Counted from the first letter of the stretch, positions 52,531-61,841 are shown. The stretch is DNA of 64,000 nucleotides from Anabaena sp051781005 (GCF_051781005.1 NZ_JBPWOA010000002.1:62001-126000), one strand, 5' to 3'. Numbers and translations are program-made. Notes: generated by a model from the sequence alone, not told the origin.

Positions 52531-54027
52531 ATGAAATATTCCCTAGCTGCAAATGCTGCTCAAGCACGTCAGACAAAAGAGAGATTTGCTCAACCAGAAG
52601 AACAATTATCTTATGAATTGGGTAAAGCTGTACAAGAATTACCACCACTTTATACAAGATTATTAGCCGGAACAATTAGCATCGTTATATTTGGAGCAAT
52701 TTCCTGGGCGCATTTTTCCGAAATTGATGAAGTAGCCACAGCACCAGGAGAGTTAATTGCATCTACCCAAGTCAGACCAGTGACATCTTTGGGTAATGGT
52801 TCTATTCTAGCCGTAAAGGTGAAAGAAGGCGATCGCGTTACCAAAGATCAGATTTTAATTGAACGTGACCCCAATTTACAACAAACAGATGTGAATCGCT
52901 TGGCTAAAGCTAGTAAATTAATTGAGGAAGACTTACAGCGTTTACAAGCAGAACGGACTGGGGGAAAAACTGCGGGAACAAAACTGCAAGATGAATTGTT
53001 AAACTCGCGTTTGTCAGATTACAAAGCTAAACAAGCAGCAGCAGAAGCTGAAGCACAACGTCAACTTTCGATTATCAATCAAGCAAAAGTCCGGTTGACT
53101 CGGTTACAAGAAAATTTAGCCAGCGCTAAAACCAGTGTTATTAATGCTCAAACTAATATAGTTAATGCTGAAAATATCCGTATTAAAGTTGAAAATAATT
53201 TAAGTATTGCTCAACAAAGAGAAAAAAATCTCCGCACTTTATTAAATCCCGGTGCAGTTCCCCGAGTTGATTATTTAGAAGCACAAGAAAGATTAAATCG
53301 TGCCAATACAGAAATTATTAGAAGTGCGGATGAAGTAACTAACGCCAAAAACAGATTAACAGAAGCAAAAGATAAAGTTTCATCTTTAGAACAAGATATT
53401 GCTGCTCAAAGTCAAGAAATTAAACAAGTTGAACAAGCTTATCAATCTGCACTTAATCAAGTTTTACGTTTATCTTCAGAAAGACAAAGTGAAATTTTAA
53501 CCCAGATTAATAAACGCAAAGAAGAATTAACCAATGTTGCCGGTCAATTAGAACAAGCAAGAAAGCAAAAAGATGGAGAAACTATTAAAGCACCTGTAGC
53601 AGGGACAATCTACAAAATCAAAGCTACTAAAGGGCCAGTTCAATCTGGTGAAGAATTATTATCAATTGTTCCTGAAGGGGAAGAAATGCTATTAGAGGTA
53701 AAAGTTCTCAATCGTGATATTGGTTTTATTCGTCAGAACATGAAAGCAAAGGTAAAATTAGCAACTTTCCCTTTTCAAGAATTTGGAGTTGTTGATGGTG
53801 AAGTTATGCAAATAAGTCCCAACGCAGTTGTTGATAAGGATTTGGGATTAATTTTTCCGACTCAAATTAAGTTGAGCAAACACTCAATCAATTTCCGAGG
53901 ACAAGATGTAGAATTTACACCAGGTATGGCTGCAAATGCAGAAATTGTCACTCGGAAAAAGTCAGTTTTGACATTTATTGTTGAGCCAATTACGCGCAGG
54001 TTTAGCGAGGCTTTTTCTGTGAGATAA
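52531..54027 (+). CDS. HlyD-family periplasmic adaptor protein
   Basis: This 498-residue membrane-fusion protein starts at ATG 52531 (MKYSLAANAAQARQ); the extension upstream only translates the heptamer array. It has a short cytoplasmic part, one membrane helix (LLAGTISIVIFGAISWAHFS, about 52-71), a lipoyl half-motif (GNGSILAVKVKEGDRVTKDQILIE), a long coiled-coil hairpin (about 135-370), the second lipoyl half (IKAPVAGTIYKIKATKGPVQSGEELLSIVPEG) and a beta-barrel end. HlyD adaptors join an inner-membrane ABC or RND exporter to an outer-membrane channel. No transporter gene is adjacent. Confidence 0.9.
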   Translation: MKYSLAANAAQARQTKERFAQPEEQLSYELGKAVQELPPLYTRLLAGTISIVIFGAISWAHFSEIDEVATAPGELIASTQVRPVTSLGNGSILAVKVKEGDRVTKDQILIERDPNLQQTDVNRLAKASKLIEEDLQRLQAERTGGKTAGTKLQDELLNSRLSDYKAKQAAAEAEAQRQLSIINQAKVRLTRLQENLASAKTSVINAQTNIVNAENIRIKVENNLSIAQQREKNLRTLLNPGAVPRVDYLEAQERLNRANTEIIRSADEVTNAKNRLTEAKDKVSSLEQDIAAQSQEIKQVEQAYQSALNQVLRLSSERQSEILTQINKRKEELTNVAGQLEQARKQKDGETIKAPVAGTIYKIKATKGPVQSGEELLSIVPEGEEMLLEVKVLNRDIGFIRQNMKAKVKLATFPFQEFGVVDGEVMQISPNAVVDKDLGLIFPTQIKLSKHSINFRGQDVEFTPGMAANAEIVTRKKSVLTFIVEPITRRFSEAFSVR

Positions 54028-54361
54028 CAGCATAATCTATATTCTCATTCCCTGGCTCTGTCAGGGAATAAATCATGAGTAGGCTTGTAACTTTAATCTT
54101 GTAATTTTTTAATTAATAAAATACCCAAATAAGTTTACTTAAATAAAATTATATTTTTATAGTAATTTCATATACTATCCCTCTTTTGTCAGATCGGGAA
54201 AATGCAATATGCAAAACATAGCATACAAGAAAAAATAGATAGGATGTGAGTTTGATTCTATAAATCCTAATTCAAACTAAAAATATCATCCTGTCAATCC
54301 TGGTTCAGACAATTAATATCATGTATAATAAATCCTATCTAATCTAAAAAATGTTAAGAAT
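54028..54361. other. intergenic, one repeat relative
   Basis: No gene was found. Positions 54285-54312 (ATCATCCTGTCAATCCTGG...CAGACAATT) resemble a shortened arm of the 16491-16781 element. The rest is AT-rich. Confidence 0.5.
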
Positions 54362-54488
54362 ATGCAAATCACTATCGAAATTCCTGAAGATATTGGCAAC
54401 CAACTACAAAAAAAACTGGCAAGACTTACCACAAAAATTTTTAGAATATTTAGCAATAGAAGCTTATATAAGTGGAATCATGACTGCT

Positions 54489-55631
54489 AGACATCTCCGA
54501 AAACGCTCAAAGCTTTTATGTGGCTAGGCTATAGGACGTAAATGCAATCATCCTAAATTAGCTAGTCTGTACGAAAAAATAAGGCTTTGAGATATTTGTT
54601 GTTGATAATTAGGCAAAAATATTTAGTTATATGCGTTAATTTTAACATGATCATATAGTCGATATTTCTGATGGTAATATTAGCGCTCTAATTCGTAATC
54701 TGACTAATCCACAAATTGTCAAAATAACTTGTTCATACTTTTTCGGATGCAACCTAAATCTGTCTTGAACAACTCGAAATATTTTTACCGAGCGGATGCG
54801 ATGTTCAACAAATATTCGTTTAGAGGAAAACTCCTTGTTTGATTTTTTCTGGTCAGTTGTTAACTCTTTATTTCTTGGTTTCTTAATTGGAGTATCAATT
54901 AAGTCTTCTCCTAGATAACCTAAATCTCCCTTAAAACTTTGTTTTGGGTCAAAGTTATCACGATTTTCTCTGAATAAAATTATATCGCTTTTTGGTCCTG
55001 GTTCTCCTGCTACAACATCAACGATATCTCTACCATCTGGCATGATAATTATTTGGCTTTTAAATGTATGATCACTCTTCTTACCTGAAAAATATTTTTC
55101 TTGTTCTTCATTATCGCTAGGTCTTTCTCTGACTTGTTCATAGCTGTCTACAATTAATTCATACTCCGTGAGTATTTCTTTAACTATCTCATAGTCAGAT
55201 TCGTTTTTTTTTACTTGTTCCATTAAACTTGATGGTAGTAATTCTCTCAGGATTGGCAACCAATAATTAAATATGTCATTCGCTGTCGATTCACTCACTC
55301 CAAATTGGATACCAAGAAGTTGAAATGTCGTCATGTGTCTGAGATAAACTAAGGTTAAGATTATTTGTTCTCTCGCAGATAGTTTTGGTTTTCGACCTCC
55401 CCCGCCAGCAATAATTCTAACTTTTTTTGATTCTAGTAAAGCTTGTTTTTCATGATTTAATCGTTCGGCATTTTCAATTAACTGTTGTAACTGTTCATAC
55501 TCCAAACCAATTAAACGCTGTGTTTCTTTTGGATGCTCTTGAATATGATTTAGTATGTTGCTCATTTTTCTGTGTTAAAAAATCTTTCTGATGTTCTTTT
55601 ATCACAGAATGTTACTATTTTGGAGATGTCT
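54489..55631 (-). mobile_element. IS5-superfamily insertion sequence, 1143 bp, with TIRs and 3-bp target duplication
   Basis: The left end AGACATCTCCGAAAA (54489-54503) and the right end TTTTGGAGATGTCT (55618-55631) are inverted repeats with one extra base in the left copy. GCT flanks both sides (54486-54488 and 55632-55634), a 3-bp target duplication. The single transposase gene (54651-55565, minus strand) is intact. The element splits an antitoxin-like gene whose halves join in frame. Confidence 0.93.
54651..55565 (-). CDS. IS5-superfamily transposase (DDE_Tnp_4 type)
   Basis: This 304-residue transposase has an N-terminal helix-turn-helix domain (REQIILTLVYLRHMTTFQLLGIQFGVSESTANDIFNYWLP) and a DDE catalytic domain with VDSYEQVRERP (first Asp), KGDLGYLGEDL (second Asp) and FVEHRIRSVKIFRVVQDRFR (Glu). 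This combination is typical of the DDE_Tnp_4 group of IS5-like elements. The start ATG 55565 and full length suggest that it can be expressed. The 3-bp duplication fits IS5 subgroups that duplicate three bases. Confidence 0.92.
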   Translation of the reverse strand: MSNILNHIQEHPKETQRLIGLEYEQLQQLIENAERLNHEKQALLESKKVRIIAGGGGRKPKLSAREQIILTLVYLRHMTTFQLLGIQFGVSESTANDIFNYWLPILRELLPSSLMEQVKKNESDYEIVKEILTEYELIVDSYEQVRERPSDNEEQEKYFSGKKSDHTFKSQIIIMPDGRDIVDVVAGEPGPKSDIILFRENRDNFDPKQSFKGDLGYLGEDLIDTPIKKPRNKELTTDQKKSNKEFSSKRIFVEHRIRSVKIFRVVQDRFRLHPKKYEQVILTICGLVRLRIRALILPSEISTI

Positions 55632-55862
55632 GCTGTACAAATTCAACAATTACTAAAATTTGATTCACTTGAAGAAACTGAACATTTTTTAAAACAATCT
55701 CAGATTTCTCTAGATTATCCCATAAAATATTTAGTACAAAATAACCAAAGAAAGACTTTAGCTGATACTTTTAAGGAACTTCAAAAAATCCGTATTGAAG
55801 AAGAATATTCTTTAGAAATTTCCTCTCGTCAATACCGTCCTAATTTCTTTTACCGCTAAAAA

Positions 55863-55973
55863 TCAAACGCATTCAGGATTTCCCGGTCGTTTGGTGTCTC
55901 TAGCCAAAAAAGTAGTCCCAAACCCACCTTTTCCCAAGGGTTGAACAATTTCATAACATTCATCTATTTTCAT
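55863..55973 (-). pseudogene. truncated Ser/Thr protein kinase start
   Basis: ATG 55973 encodes MKIDECYEIVQPLGKGGFGTTFLARDTKRPGNPECV and then TGA 55863-55865. The segment is the N-terminal glycine-rich loop (GKGGFG) of cyanobacterial Pkn2/SpkB-type kinases, which normally continue with VKQL (catalytic Lys) and a further 400 or more residues. Only 36 residues remain; the rest is replaced by the tail of the broken antitoxin gene, which ends at 55859. A deletion must have joined the two. The fragment is not functional. Confidence 0.8.
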
Positions 55974-56267
55974 CCTCAGACTCACCCCTACTCAAAAATT
56001 ATCCTAGTTTATTTATTGTTAATTTTGGCACAATTTGACCTTTGAGTAAAATATTTAAACCAGGCATTTGTTTGCCTTCTCTCCGCGAATAGTAACCCCT
56101 ATACAATTAGGGAAAATAGAGAAAACCCAAGAAAAATCTCTATGTTATAAACTTGTACTAATTCAATATCAGAAATATAAAGAGGGGATATTTTTTCAGT
56201 AATAAATTTTTAGATATTTTTGTATTTAGTAGTCCCTAACAACTCTAACCAAGGCAGGTATTAAACA
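55974..56267. other. promoter region, no gene
   Basis: This AT-rich 294-base region lies between the kinase fragment and the membrane GTPase gene. It probably contains the former kinase promoter and the GTPase promoter. I see no repeats of note. Confidence 0.5.
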
Positions 56268-58166
56268 ATGGTACGCTTAAAAATATGGCAATGGATAATT
56301 ATAGTTTCACCAATTGCGCTGATTATCTCATTCCTACTCATATCCGCAGGAACGCAAATTCACACTTGGGGACTAAGTTGGATTTGGGGTGTATTTACTG
56401 TTGTGTTTGTCGGTTGGCGTTGGTTGCTGGTACGCTGGACTAAACCGGCTGTTAATCAGATTGAAGCTGTTTTTGCAGAGATGCGGGAAGAATTGGCATC
56501 TGATACCACTAATAATAATCTAGATGTGTCAACAACAAAAGACAACACCCAACAAGCAGAAGCAGAATTACAAAAAATTCTCACCGCAGCACAAAATGAT
56601 TCTCTGATTTGGGAAGACTGGCAAAGCTTTTGGCAAAGGTGTCAAGATTTAGTAGTAGCGATCGCACACATTTACAATCCTGAAGTAAAATATCCCCTAT
56701 TAAACATCTACATTCCCCAAGTATACGGTTTAATTCGCGGCACCGTAGATGATATGGATCAATGGATGCAAAAATTATCCCCTGTTCTCAATCAAGTTAC
56801 CGTCGGACAGGCTTACCAAGCATACCAAATCTACCGCAAGTTAGAACCATCAGCCCGTAAATTCTGGCAAGCTTGGAATTGGGCGCAGTGGGTATTAAAT
56901 CCAGTTGCAGCAGTCGCAAAACGTGCCAGTCAAGGTACAAGTAACCGCGCTTCTCAAGAACTGCTGATAAATTTGAGCCAATTATTAAGAGAAGCAGCTT
57001 TGCGAAATTTATGCAAACAAGCGATCGCACTCTACGCCGGTACTACAATTGAATTATCTACCCCCACCCTATCCCCAGACAAAACCCAAACCCTGCGCGA
57101 CATCCTCACCCAAGCAGAACCCCCAGAAATAGTCGCCCAAAAACCCGTTAATATTCTCCTCGTAGGACGCACAGGAGCAGGTAAAAGTAGTTTAATTAAC
57201 ACACTCTTTCAAGCCGAACTTGCCGCAGTTGATGTATTACCCAGTACAGATAAAATTCAGAACTACCATTGGGAAACCGCAAGTGGTGAAACCCTCAACC
57301 TCTTGGATACTCCCGGTTATGAACAAGTAAAACGCGACGATTTACGGGATTTAGTTCTTGATTATGCCAGAAATGCCGACCTACTATTATTAATTACCCC
57401 CGCACTTGATCCCGCCTTGCAGATGGATGTAGACTTTCTCCAAGAGATAAAAGCCGAAGTTGCAGATTTACCCATCATTACCATTGTTACCCAAGTAGAT
57501 CGTTTGCGTCCTCTCCGTGAATGGCAACCCCCATACAATTGGGAAACCGGAGAAAAGCCAAAAGAAATTTCCATTCGAGAAGCCACAGAATACAGAAAAC
57601 AACTATTAGGAAATTCCGCAAATTTAGTTTTACCAATTGTTACCAGTGATATAAAGAGCGATCGCACCGCTTGGGGAATAGAAGAATTATCTTGGGGATT
57701 AGTAGAAACCATATCTCCCGCAAAACAATTACGTCTCACCCGCTTTTTACGTAACCTAGAAACACGCACCCTAGCAGCAGCGAAAATCATCGACCATTAT
57801 ACATTTCAGATGGCCACAACCCAAGGACTAACCACACTTCTAAAAAGTCCTGTTTTGCAATTTATTTCTACTCTCTCAACAGGTACTCCTACCCTTGCCT
57901 ATCTCCTCGCACAACAAATTCCCGTCGAACAATTACCCATAGTTATTGGTAAATTGCAAATGGCTTATGAACTATTTCCCCTGTTAAATACAGACAATTC
58001 CCCATCACGTAATTTTGATTTACTATCCCTATGGCCATTGTTATTAGAAAATTCTACCACTCCAGACCGTAACGCCTGGGCATTTGGTCATGCCTTGATA
58101 GAGTATTGGACTCAAAACTTAACAACCGAACAACTACGAGAACGATTTGATTATTATCTTCAGTAG
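56268..58166 (+). CDS. membrane-anchored GTPase, Era/dynamin-like
   Basis: This 632-residue protein has two N-terminal membrane helices (about 9-29 and 34-52), a helical region with a coiled coil (about 60-280) and a GTPase domain with G1 VGRTGAGKSSLINTLF (about 302-317), G3 DTPGYEQVKRDD (about 352-363) and G4 TQVDRLRP (about 414-421). A helical C-terminal half follows (QQIPVEQLPIVIGKLQMAYELFPL). It resembles GTPases annotated as Era- or YcjX/DUF697-like in cyanobacteria. Membrane position and a P-loop GTPase suggest a role in membrane organisation, but no function is known. Its codon use fits the surrounding genes. Confidence 0.85.
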   Translation: MVRLKIWQWIIIVSPIALIISFLLISAGTQIHTWGLSWIWGVFTVVFVGWRWLLVRWTKPAVNQIEAVFAEMREELASDTTNNNLDVSTTKDNTQQAEAELQKILTAAQNDSLIWEDWQSFWQRCQDLVVAIAHIYNPEVKYPLLNIYIPQVYGLIRGTVDDMDQWMQKLSPVLNQVTVGQAYQAYQIYRKLEPSARKFWQAWNWAQWVLNPVAAVAKRASQGTSNRASQELLINLSQLLREAALRNLCKQAIALYAGTTIELSTPTLSPDKTQTLRDILTQAEPPEIVAQKPVNILLVGRTGAGKSSLINTLFQAELAAVDVLPSTDKIQNYHWETASGETLNLLDTPGYEQVKRDDLRDLVLDYARNADLLLLITPALDPALQMDVDFLQEIKAEVADLPIITIVTQVDRLRPLREWQPPYNWETGEKPKEISIREATEYRKQLLGNSANLVLPIVTSDIKSDRTAWGIEELSWGLVETISPAKQLRLTRFLRNLETRTLAAAKIIDHYTFQMATTQGLTTLLKSPVLQFISTLSTGTPTLAYLLAQQIPVEQLPIVIGKLQMAYELFPLLNTDNSPSRNFDLLSLWPLLLENSTTPDRNAWAFGHALIEYWTQNLTTEQLRERFDYYLQ

Positions 58167-58341
58167 GTATCTGGTAGTTTGTCAAAGACATTTTGACCGA
58201 TTCAAAACTTAGCCAATTGGCTTACTTTGTAGGGTGTGGTTCGGCAAGCTCACCAACCACGTCAGACTCGATAATTTACCAACAATTAACAGACATTTGA
58301 CAATTGAAAATGAGAAAATTAGAGCCTTAAAATGGATATAT

Positions 58342-58620
58342 TTAGCTTGCCTGTTTAACAATTTGAAAAGATAGTTGTTGTCGAGGAGTAAAGTTTCGAT
58401 GACTTCGTTTTTTACTCTTAAACTTAGAGCGGGCTTTCTTGACTACTCTGGGATTACTTCTATGTTTTCGTAAAGGAATTTCCAAATCTGAAATTTCGGC
58501 AATTAACCAACTATAATATGTGGTGATATCAAGTTGATTATTTATCTGACGCTGAAACTCAGGAATTGCCCGGCGAATCACTCGTAGACTGCCAACAAAG
58601 CTTAACCTTAATGGAGAAAT
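58342..58620 (-). pseudogene. C-terminal fragment of an IS4-family transposase
   Basis: The minus-strand frame reads SPLRLSFVGSLRVIRRAIPEFQRQ...SWLIAEISDLEIPLRKHRSNPRVVKKARSKFKSKKRSHRN. This matches the C-terminal end of cyanobacterial IS4-type transposases (the I-P-x-R-x-x-R-S-N-P-R-V-V-K motif). The DDE catalytic part is missing and the start is replaced by unrelated sequence near 58620-58640, where a different truncated gene begins on the other strand. It is a remnant. Confidence 0.8.
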
Positions 58621-58638
58621 ATTCTTCCTGGCTGCTGT

Positions 58639-58896
58639 GTTTACCGTTACCAAGCACGAGGTAAACAACGGGTTTATTGGTACTACAAGTTACACGCTAC
58701 TCACCCGATTTTTCCCACCGCTCAACCCGACAAATTGACTAAATACAAGCATTTAGGCAAGGCTGGAAGTCCGGCTCACGTTGATGCAGTCATGCAAGTA
58801 TCTAGAAGAACCCAAGTAGATTACTTACAATCATGCATTGATTCTCTTCGACAAAACTGGGTTGACTTGTACGATAGTCTCAAAGAGAAAAAGTAA
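58639..58896 (+). pseudogene. C-terminal fragment of an unknown conserved protein
   Basis: The open frame on the plus strand reads VYRYQARGKQRVYWYYKLHA...FPTAQPDKLTKYKHLGKAGSPAHVDAVMQV...DYLQSCIDSLRQNWVDLYDSLKEKK and ends at TAA 58894-58896. It has no start codon of its own and begins abruptly next to the IS4 remnant, so the gene's first part is lost. The 85 residues look like a genuine basic domain with a C-terminal helix, but I do not recognise it. It could be a nucleic-acid-associated accessory protein. Confidence 0.55.
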
Positions 58897-58984
58897 GTCT
58901 CTCAATTTTAATTATTCTCGTACATCACCCGCGAACACTTTTCTCTTGGTTTTACTCCCTATTTTCCTTAACCAAGCAGTATTG

Positions 58985-59143
58985 ATAGCGGTATGCATTT
59001 GAATGCAATACATCATAGCCCCCTCATCGCTTGCGGTGAACCAGCGCTGTAGGCGGGTTTCCCTCCGTAGGCGACTGGTGAACCCGAAGGGGGAGGGGGT
59101 TGGGGGTGGGGTTCTTGTATCTCACTCAACCGAGAACCGCTAT
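58985..59143 (+). repeat. MITE-like palindromic element, copy 2 (159 bp)
   Basis: ATAGCGGT (58985-58992) and ACCGCTAT (59136-59143) are perfect inverted ends. The body carries CATCATAGCCCCCTCATCGC, the inner palindromic block seen in copy 1, and GTTGGGGGTGGGGTTCTTGT. It lies 465 bases upstream of the kaiC-like gene. Confidence 0.9.
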
Positions 59144-59608
59144 AGTGACAAAGAATGTAGAGACATTACATAGAAAGTCTCTACAAAAGTTATACATGAT
59201 GCATATTTAATCATTGGCATTGCTGAATTAGAGTATGAATTGCGATTTTTGAGATGACAAAACAAGGATTAATTGCGTATTTGTATCTTTATATGGAATT
59301 AACTAGGGTTTAAAAAAATAGTACTTATTACTACATATTTATTTATATATGAGCGCTAACTCTGAAAGCTTTACATAGACTGGATAGTTATTTTTCCTAT
59401 CCTGATATTAGACAATTGATTAAAAAATGATTTTTCTAAGTTCACAAAATCCTCATATTTTAAAGCTAGGATGTTAACTAGTAGGTAAATGAAACTTAGA
59501 GGCAATTTTATAAATTCTCAATTAAGAATTAGTACTGTATATCGAAGCAGAAAAGAAACAAATATAACAACAAAATGTAGTTAGTTTTTCTTAGATAATT
59601 TAGATATT
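59144..59608. other. AT-rich promoter region of the kaiC-like gene
   Basis: No gene, repeat or terminator is seen in these 465 bases. The segment is strongly AT-rich and probably contains the promoter and leader of the kaiC-like gene. A possible extended -10 box is not distinctive enough to call. Confidence 0.5.
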
Positions 59609-61315
59609 ATGCTTCAACAAGAGACAACTATAACAAATCAAAAAAAATTGCTCCCTAAGTGTCCAACTGGCATTCAAGGCTTAGATAAAATTACATATGG
59701 AGGATTACCATTAGGTCGTCCTACATTAATTTGTGGTGCTGCCGGTTGCGGCAAAACCTTAATGGGTATGGAGTTTTTATTCCGGGGTGCTACCGAATAT
59801 GGAGAACCAGGAGCATTTGTTTGTTTTGAAGAAAATCCATCAGAACTACTACAAAATGTTACTTCTTTTGGGTGGGATTTAGAACAACTGATAGAACAAA
59901 AAAAATTAGCTATTGACTACATCCACATCGACCCACAAGAAATTGCAGAAGCAGGAGATTATGATTTAGAAGGATTATTTATTCGTATTGCTCTGATTGT
60001 GGATGCAATTGGTGCAAAAAGAATTGTATTAGATACCATCGAAGTATTATTTGTCGGATTAAGCAACATAGCTATCGTTCGCGCTGAATTACACCGTCTA
60101 TTTCGCTGGCTTAAAGAAAAAGGCTTAACAGCAATTATTACTGGAGAAAGGGGAGATAATACCCTCACACGCCACGGTTTAGAAGAATACGTTTCCGACT
60201 GTGTAATTAGACTAGATCAACGAACTCATGAAGAGTTATCAACACGACGACTGCAAATTATTAAATATCGAGGTTCTCAACATGGTTCTAATGAATATCC
60301 CTTCTTAATTACTGAAGATGGCATTTCCGTTCTACCCATTACCTCCGTTGGTTTAGATCATCAAGTTTCAACAGAGCAAATTTCCTCTGGTATTCCTCGT
60401 TTAGATACCATGTTGGCTGGGAAAGGATACTTCAAAGGTAGCAGCATTCTGGTTACAGGTACAGCCGGAACAGGTAAAAGTACATTAGCTTGCTATTTTG
60501 CTGCGGAAACTTGCCGTCAAGGAGAACGGTGTTTATATCTAGCATCAGAAGAAGCACCGCAACAAATTATCAGAAATATGCGCTCAGTCGGCTTAGATTT
60601 AGAACCTTATGTACACCAAGGTTTACTCAATTTTCAGGCAGTTCGTCCCACCACTTATGGGTTAGAAATGCACCTAGTGAATTTAAATCACCTCTTACAG
60701 AAATTTAACCCCTCTACGGTGGTTATTGATCCCATGAGCAACCTTGTCTTAAGTGGTACTATCAATCAAACTAAGATTTTCTTTATTCGACTCATTGATT
60801 GTCTCAAGTCCCAACAGATTACACTCTTAGCTACTAACCTAATTTCTGGTGGTTATCCATATGGACAGACTGAAATAGGAGTTTCTTCCATCATGGATAC
60901 TTGGATTGAACTACGCACCCAGGAAAGCAACGGTGAGCGTAACCGACTTTTGTATGTTCTCAAATCTCGTGGCATGGAACACTCTAACCAAGTCCGGGAA
61001 TTTTTACTAACTAAACAAGGTATTCAACTGTTAGATGTCTATTTAGGACAGGAAAATGTCTTAACAGGTAGTGCTAGGATTATTCAAGAAGCACAAGAAC
61101 AATTAGCAGCCAATCAACGTCAACTATTGTTAAAGCAAAAGCAACGAGAATTGGAAAGCAAAGAAATGCTAGTTTCCTCTCAAATTTCTGCACTACAGGC
61201 AGAATTAGCCGCAGAAAAGGAAGAAATCCACATTCTGTTTGAACAAGAATCTTTACTTCAAAGCAATTTAAAACAAGGCAGTCAAGCCCTATCTCAATTA
61301 CGAAAAGCAGATTAG
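59609..61315 (+). CDS. KaiC-like double-domain ATPase with C-terminal coiled coil
   Basis: This 568-residue protein has two RecA-like domains as in KaiC. Domain 1 has P-loop GAAGCGKT (43-50) and the catalytic pair FEEN (74-75); domain 2 has GTAGTGKS (284-291) and SEEA (314-315). The canonical phosphorylation site Ser431-Thr432 of Synechococcus KaiC corresponds to Ser426-Ser427 here (GVSSIMDTW). Residues 488-565 form a coiled coil (RIIQEAQEQLAANQRQLL...), replacing the tail that binds KaiA. Two kaiB-like genes and a PAS-rich sensor gene follow. It is probably not the core clock KaiC but a paralogue involved in signalling or stress; autophosphorylation is likely but untested. Confidence 0.9.
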   Translation: MLQQETTITNQKKLLPKCPTGIQGLDKITYGGLPLGRPTLICGAAGCGKTLMGMEFLFRGATEYGEPGAFVCFEENPSELLQNVTSFGWDLEQLIEQKKLAIDYIHIDPQEIAEAGDYDLEGLFIRIALIVDAIGAKRIVLDTIEVLFVGLSNIAIVRAELHRLFRWLKEKGLTAIITGERGDNTLTRHGLEEYVSDCVIRLDQRTHEELSTRRLQIIKYRGSQHGSNEYPFLITEDGISVLPITSVGLDHQVSTEQISSGIPRLDTMLAGKGYFKGSSILVTGTAGTGKSTLACYFAAETCRQGERCLYLASEEAPQQIIRNMRSVGLDLEPYVHQGLLNFQAVRPTTYGLEMHLVNLNHLLQKFNPSTVVIDPMSNLVLSGTINQTKIFFIRLIDCLKSQQITLLATNLISGGYPYGQTEIGVSSIMDTWIELRTQESNGERNRLLYVLKSRGMEHSNQVREFLLTKQGIQLLDVYLGQENVLTGSARIIQEAQEQLAANQRQLLLKQKQRELESKEMLVSSQISALQAELAAEKEEIHILFEQESLLQSNLKQGSQALSQLRKAD

Positions 61316-61335
61316 CCTCTAGCACTATGACAGCA

Positions 61336-61441
61336 TATAGCGGTATGCACGTGAATGAGATACATTATAGCCCCCTCATCGCTTGCGATGAGGGTGTTGG
61401 GGGTGGGGTTCTTCTATCTCACTCAATCGATAACCGCTATA
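61336..61441 (+). repeat. MITE-like palindromic element, copy 3 (106 bp)
   Basis: TATAGCGGT (61336-61344) and ACCGCTATA (61433-61441) are perfect inverted ends. The body is that of copy 2 without the inner block: CCCCCTCATCGCTTGCGATG joins directly to AGGGTGTTGGGGGTGGGGTT. It lies between the kaiC-like and first kaiB-like genes and could form a hairpin in the mRNA. Confidence 0.9.
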
Positions 61442-61511
61442 GTAAAAATAACTAGCTTTCTTCCCTCCTGCTTCCTTCTTCCACTAATCATGAACCCCAG
61501 GAGATTATATT

Positions 61512-61823
61512 ATGGAACAAATTAGTAACTTAAAAGAAGAATCAATCATTTGGAGATTAAAGCTTTATGTCGCTGGACAAACACCAAAATCAGTGGCTGC
61601 AATTACAAATTTAACAAAAATTTGTGAACAAAATCTTCAGGGACAATATCAAGTTGAAGTAGTGGATTTACTTCTATCTCCTCACTTAGCTAAAGAAAAT
61701 CAGATTTTTGCTATTCCCACTTTAATCCGGCAGTTACCTACTCCTATTAAACAAATTATAGGAGATCTATCAAACAAAGAAAAAGTGTTATTAGGCTTAG
61801 ACATTCAACCAGATTTTAAGTAA
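61512..61823 (+). CDS. KaiB-like protein, first of two
   Basis: This 103-residue protein has the KaiB thioredoxin-like fold: LKLYVAGQTPKSVAAITNL (residues 17-35), KICEQNLQGQYQVEVVDLLLSP, IFAIPTLIRQLPTPIKQIIGDLSNKEKVLLGLDI (about 70-98). In the KaiB family this segment (IPTL, GDLS, KVLLGL) undergoes the fold switch needed to bind KaiC. Length equals canonical KaiB. It lies 196 bases after the kaiC-like gene, separated by the palindromic repeat, and 18 bases before a second kaiB-like gene. The partner is presumably the KaiC-like protein. Confidence 0.93.
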   Translation: MEQISNLKEESIIWRLKLYVAGQTPKSVAAITNLTKICEQNLQGQYQVEVVDLLLSPHLAKENQIFAIPTLIRQLPTPIKQIIGDLSNKEKVLLGLDIQPDFK

Positions 61824-61841
61824 TAAATTAGGTACAAGCAG

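Larger units (their letters stand above)
54362..55859 (+). pseudogene. UPF0175-like antitoxin gene split by an IS element and a frameshift
   Basis: The left part starts at ATG 54362: MQITIEIPEDIGNQLQKK. At the A-run near 54410 one extra base shifts the frame; the original continues NWQDLPQKFLEYLAIEAYISGIMTA to 54488. The IS element (54489-55631) is inserted in the Ala codon GCT, which is duplicated at 55632. The right part continues in frame: AVQIQQLLKFDSLEETEHFLKQSQISLDY, then a tail to TAA 55857-55859. The joined protein fits UPF0175 antitoxins (partners of PIN-type toxins) for its first 90 residues; the C-terminal tail (TLADTFKELQKIRIEEEYSLEI...) is unlike UPF0175 and may be a second antitoxin-like part. 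No toxin gene follows. Confidence 0.8.
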
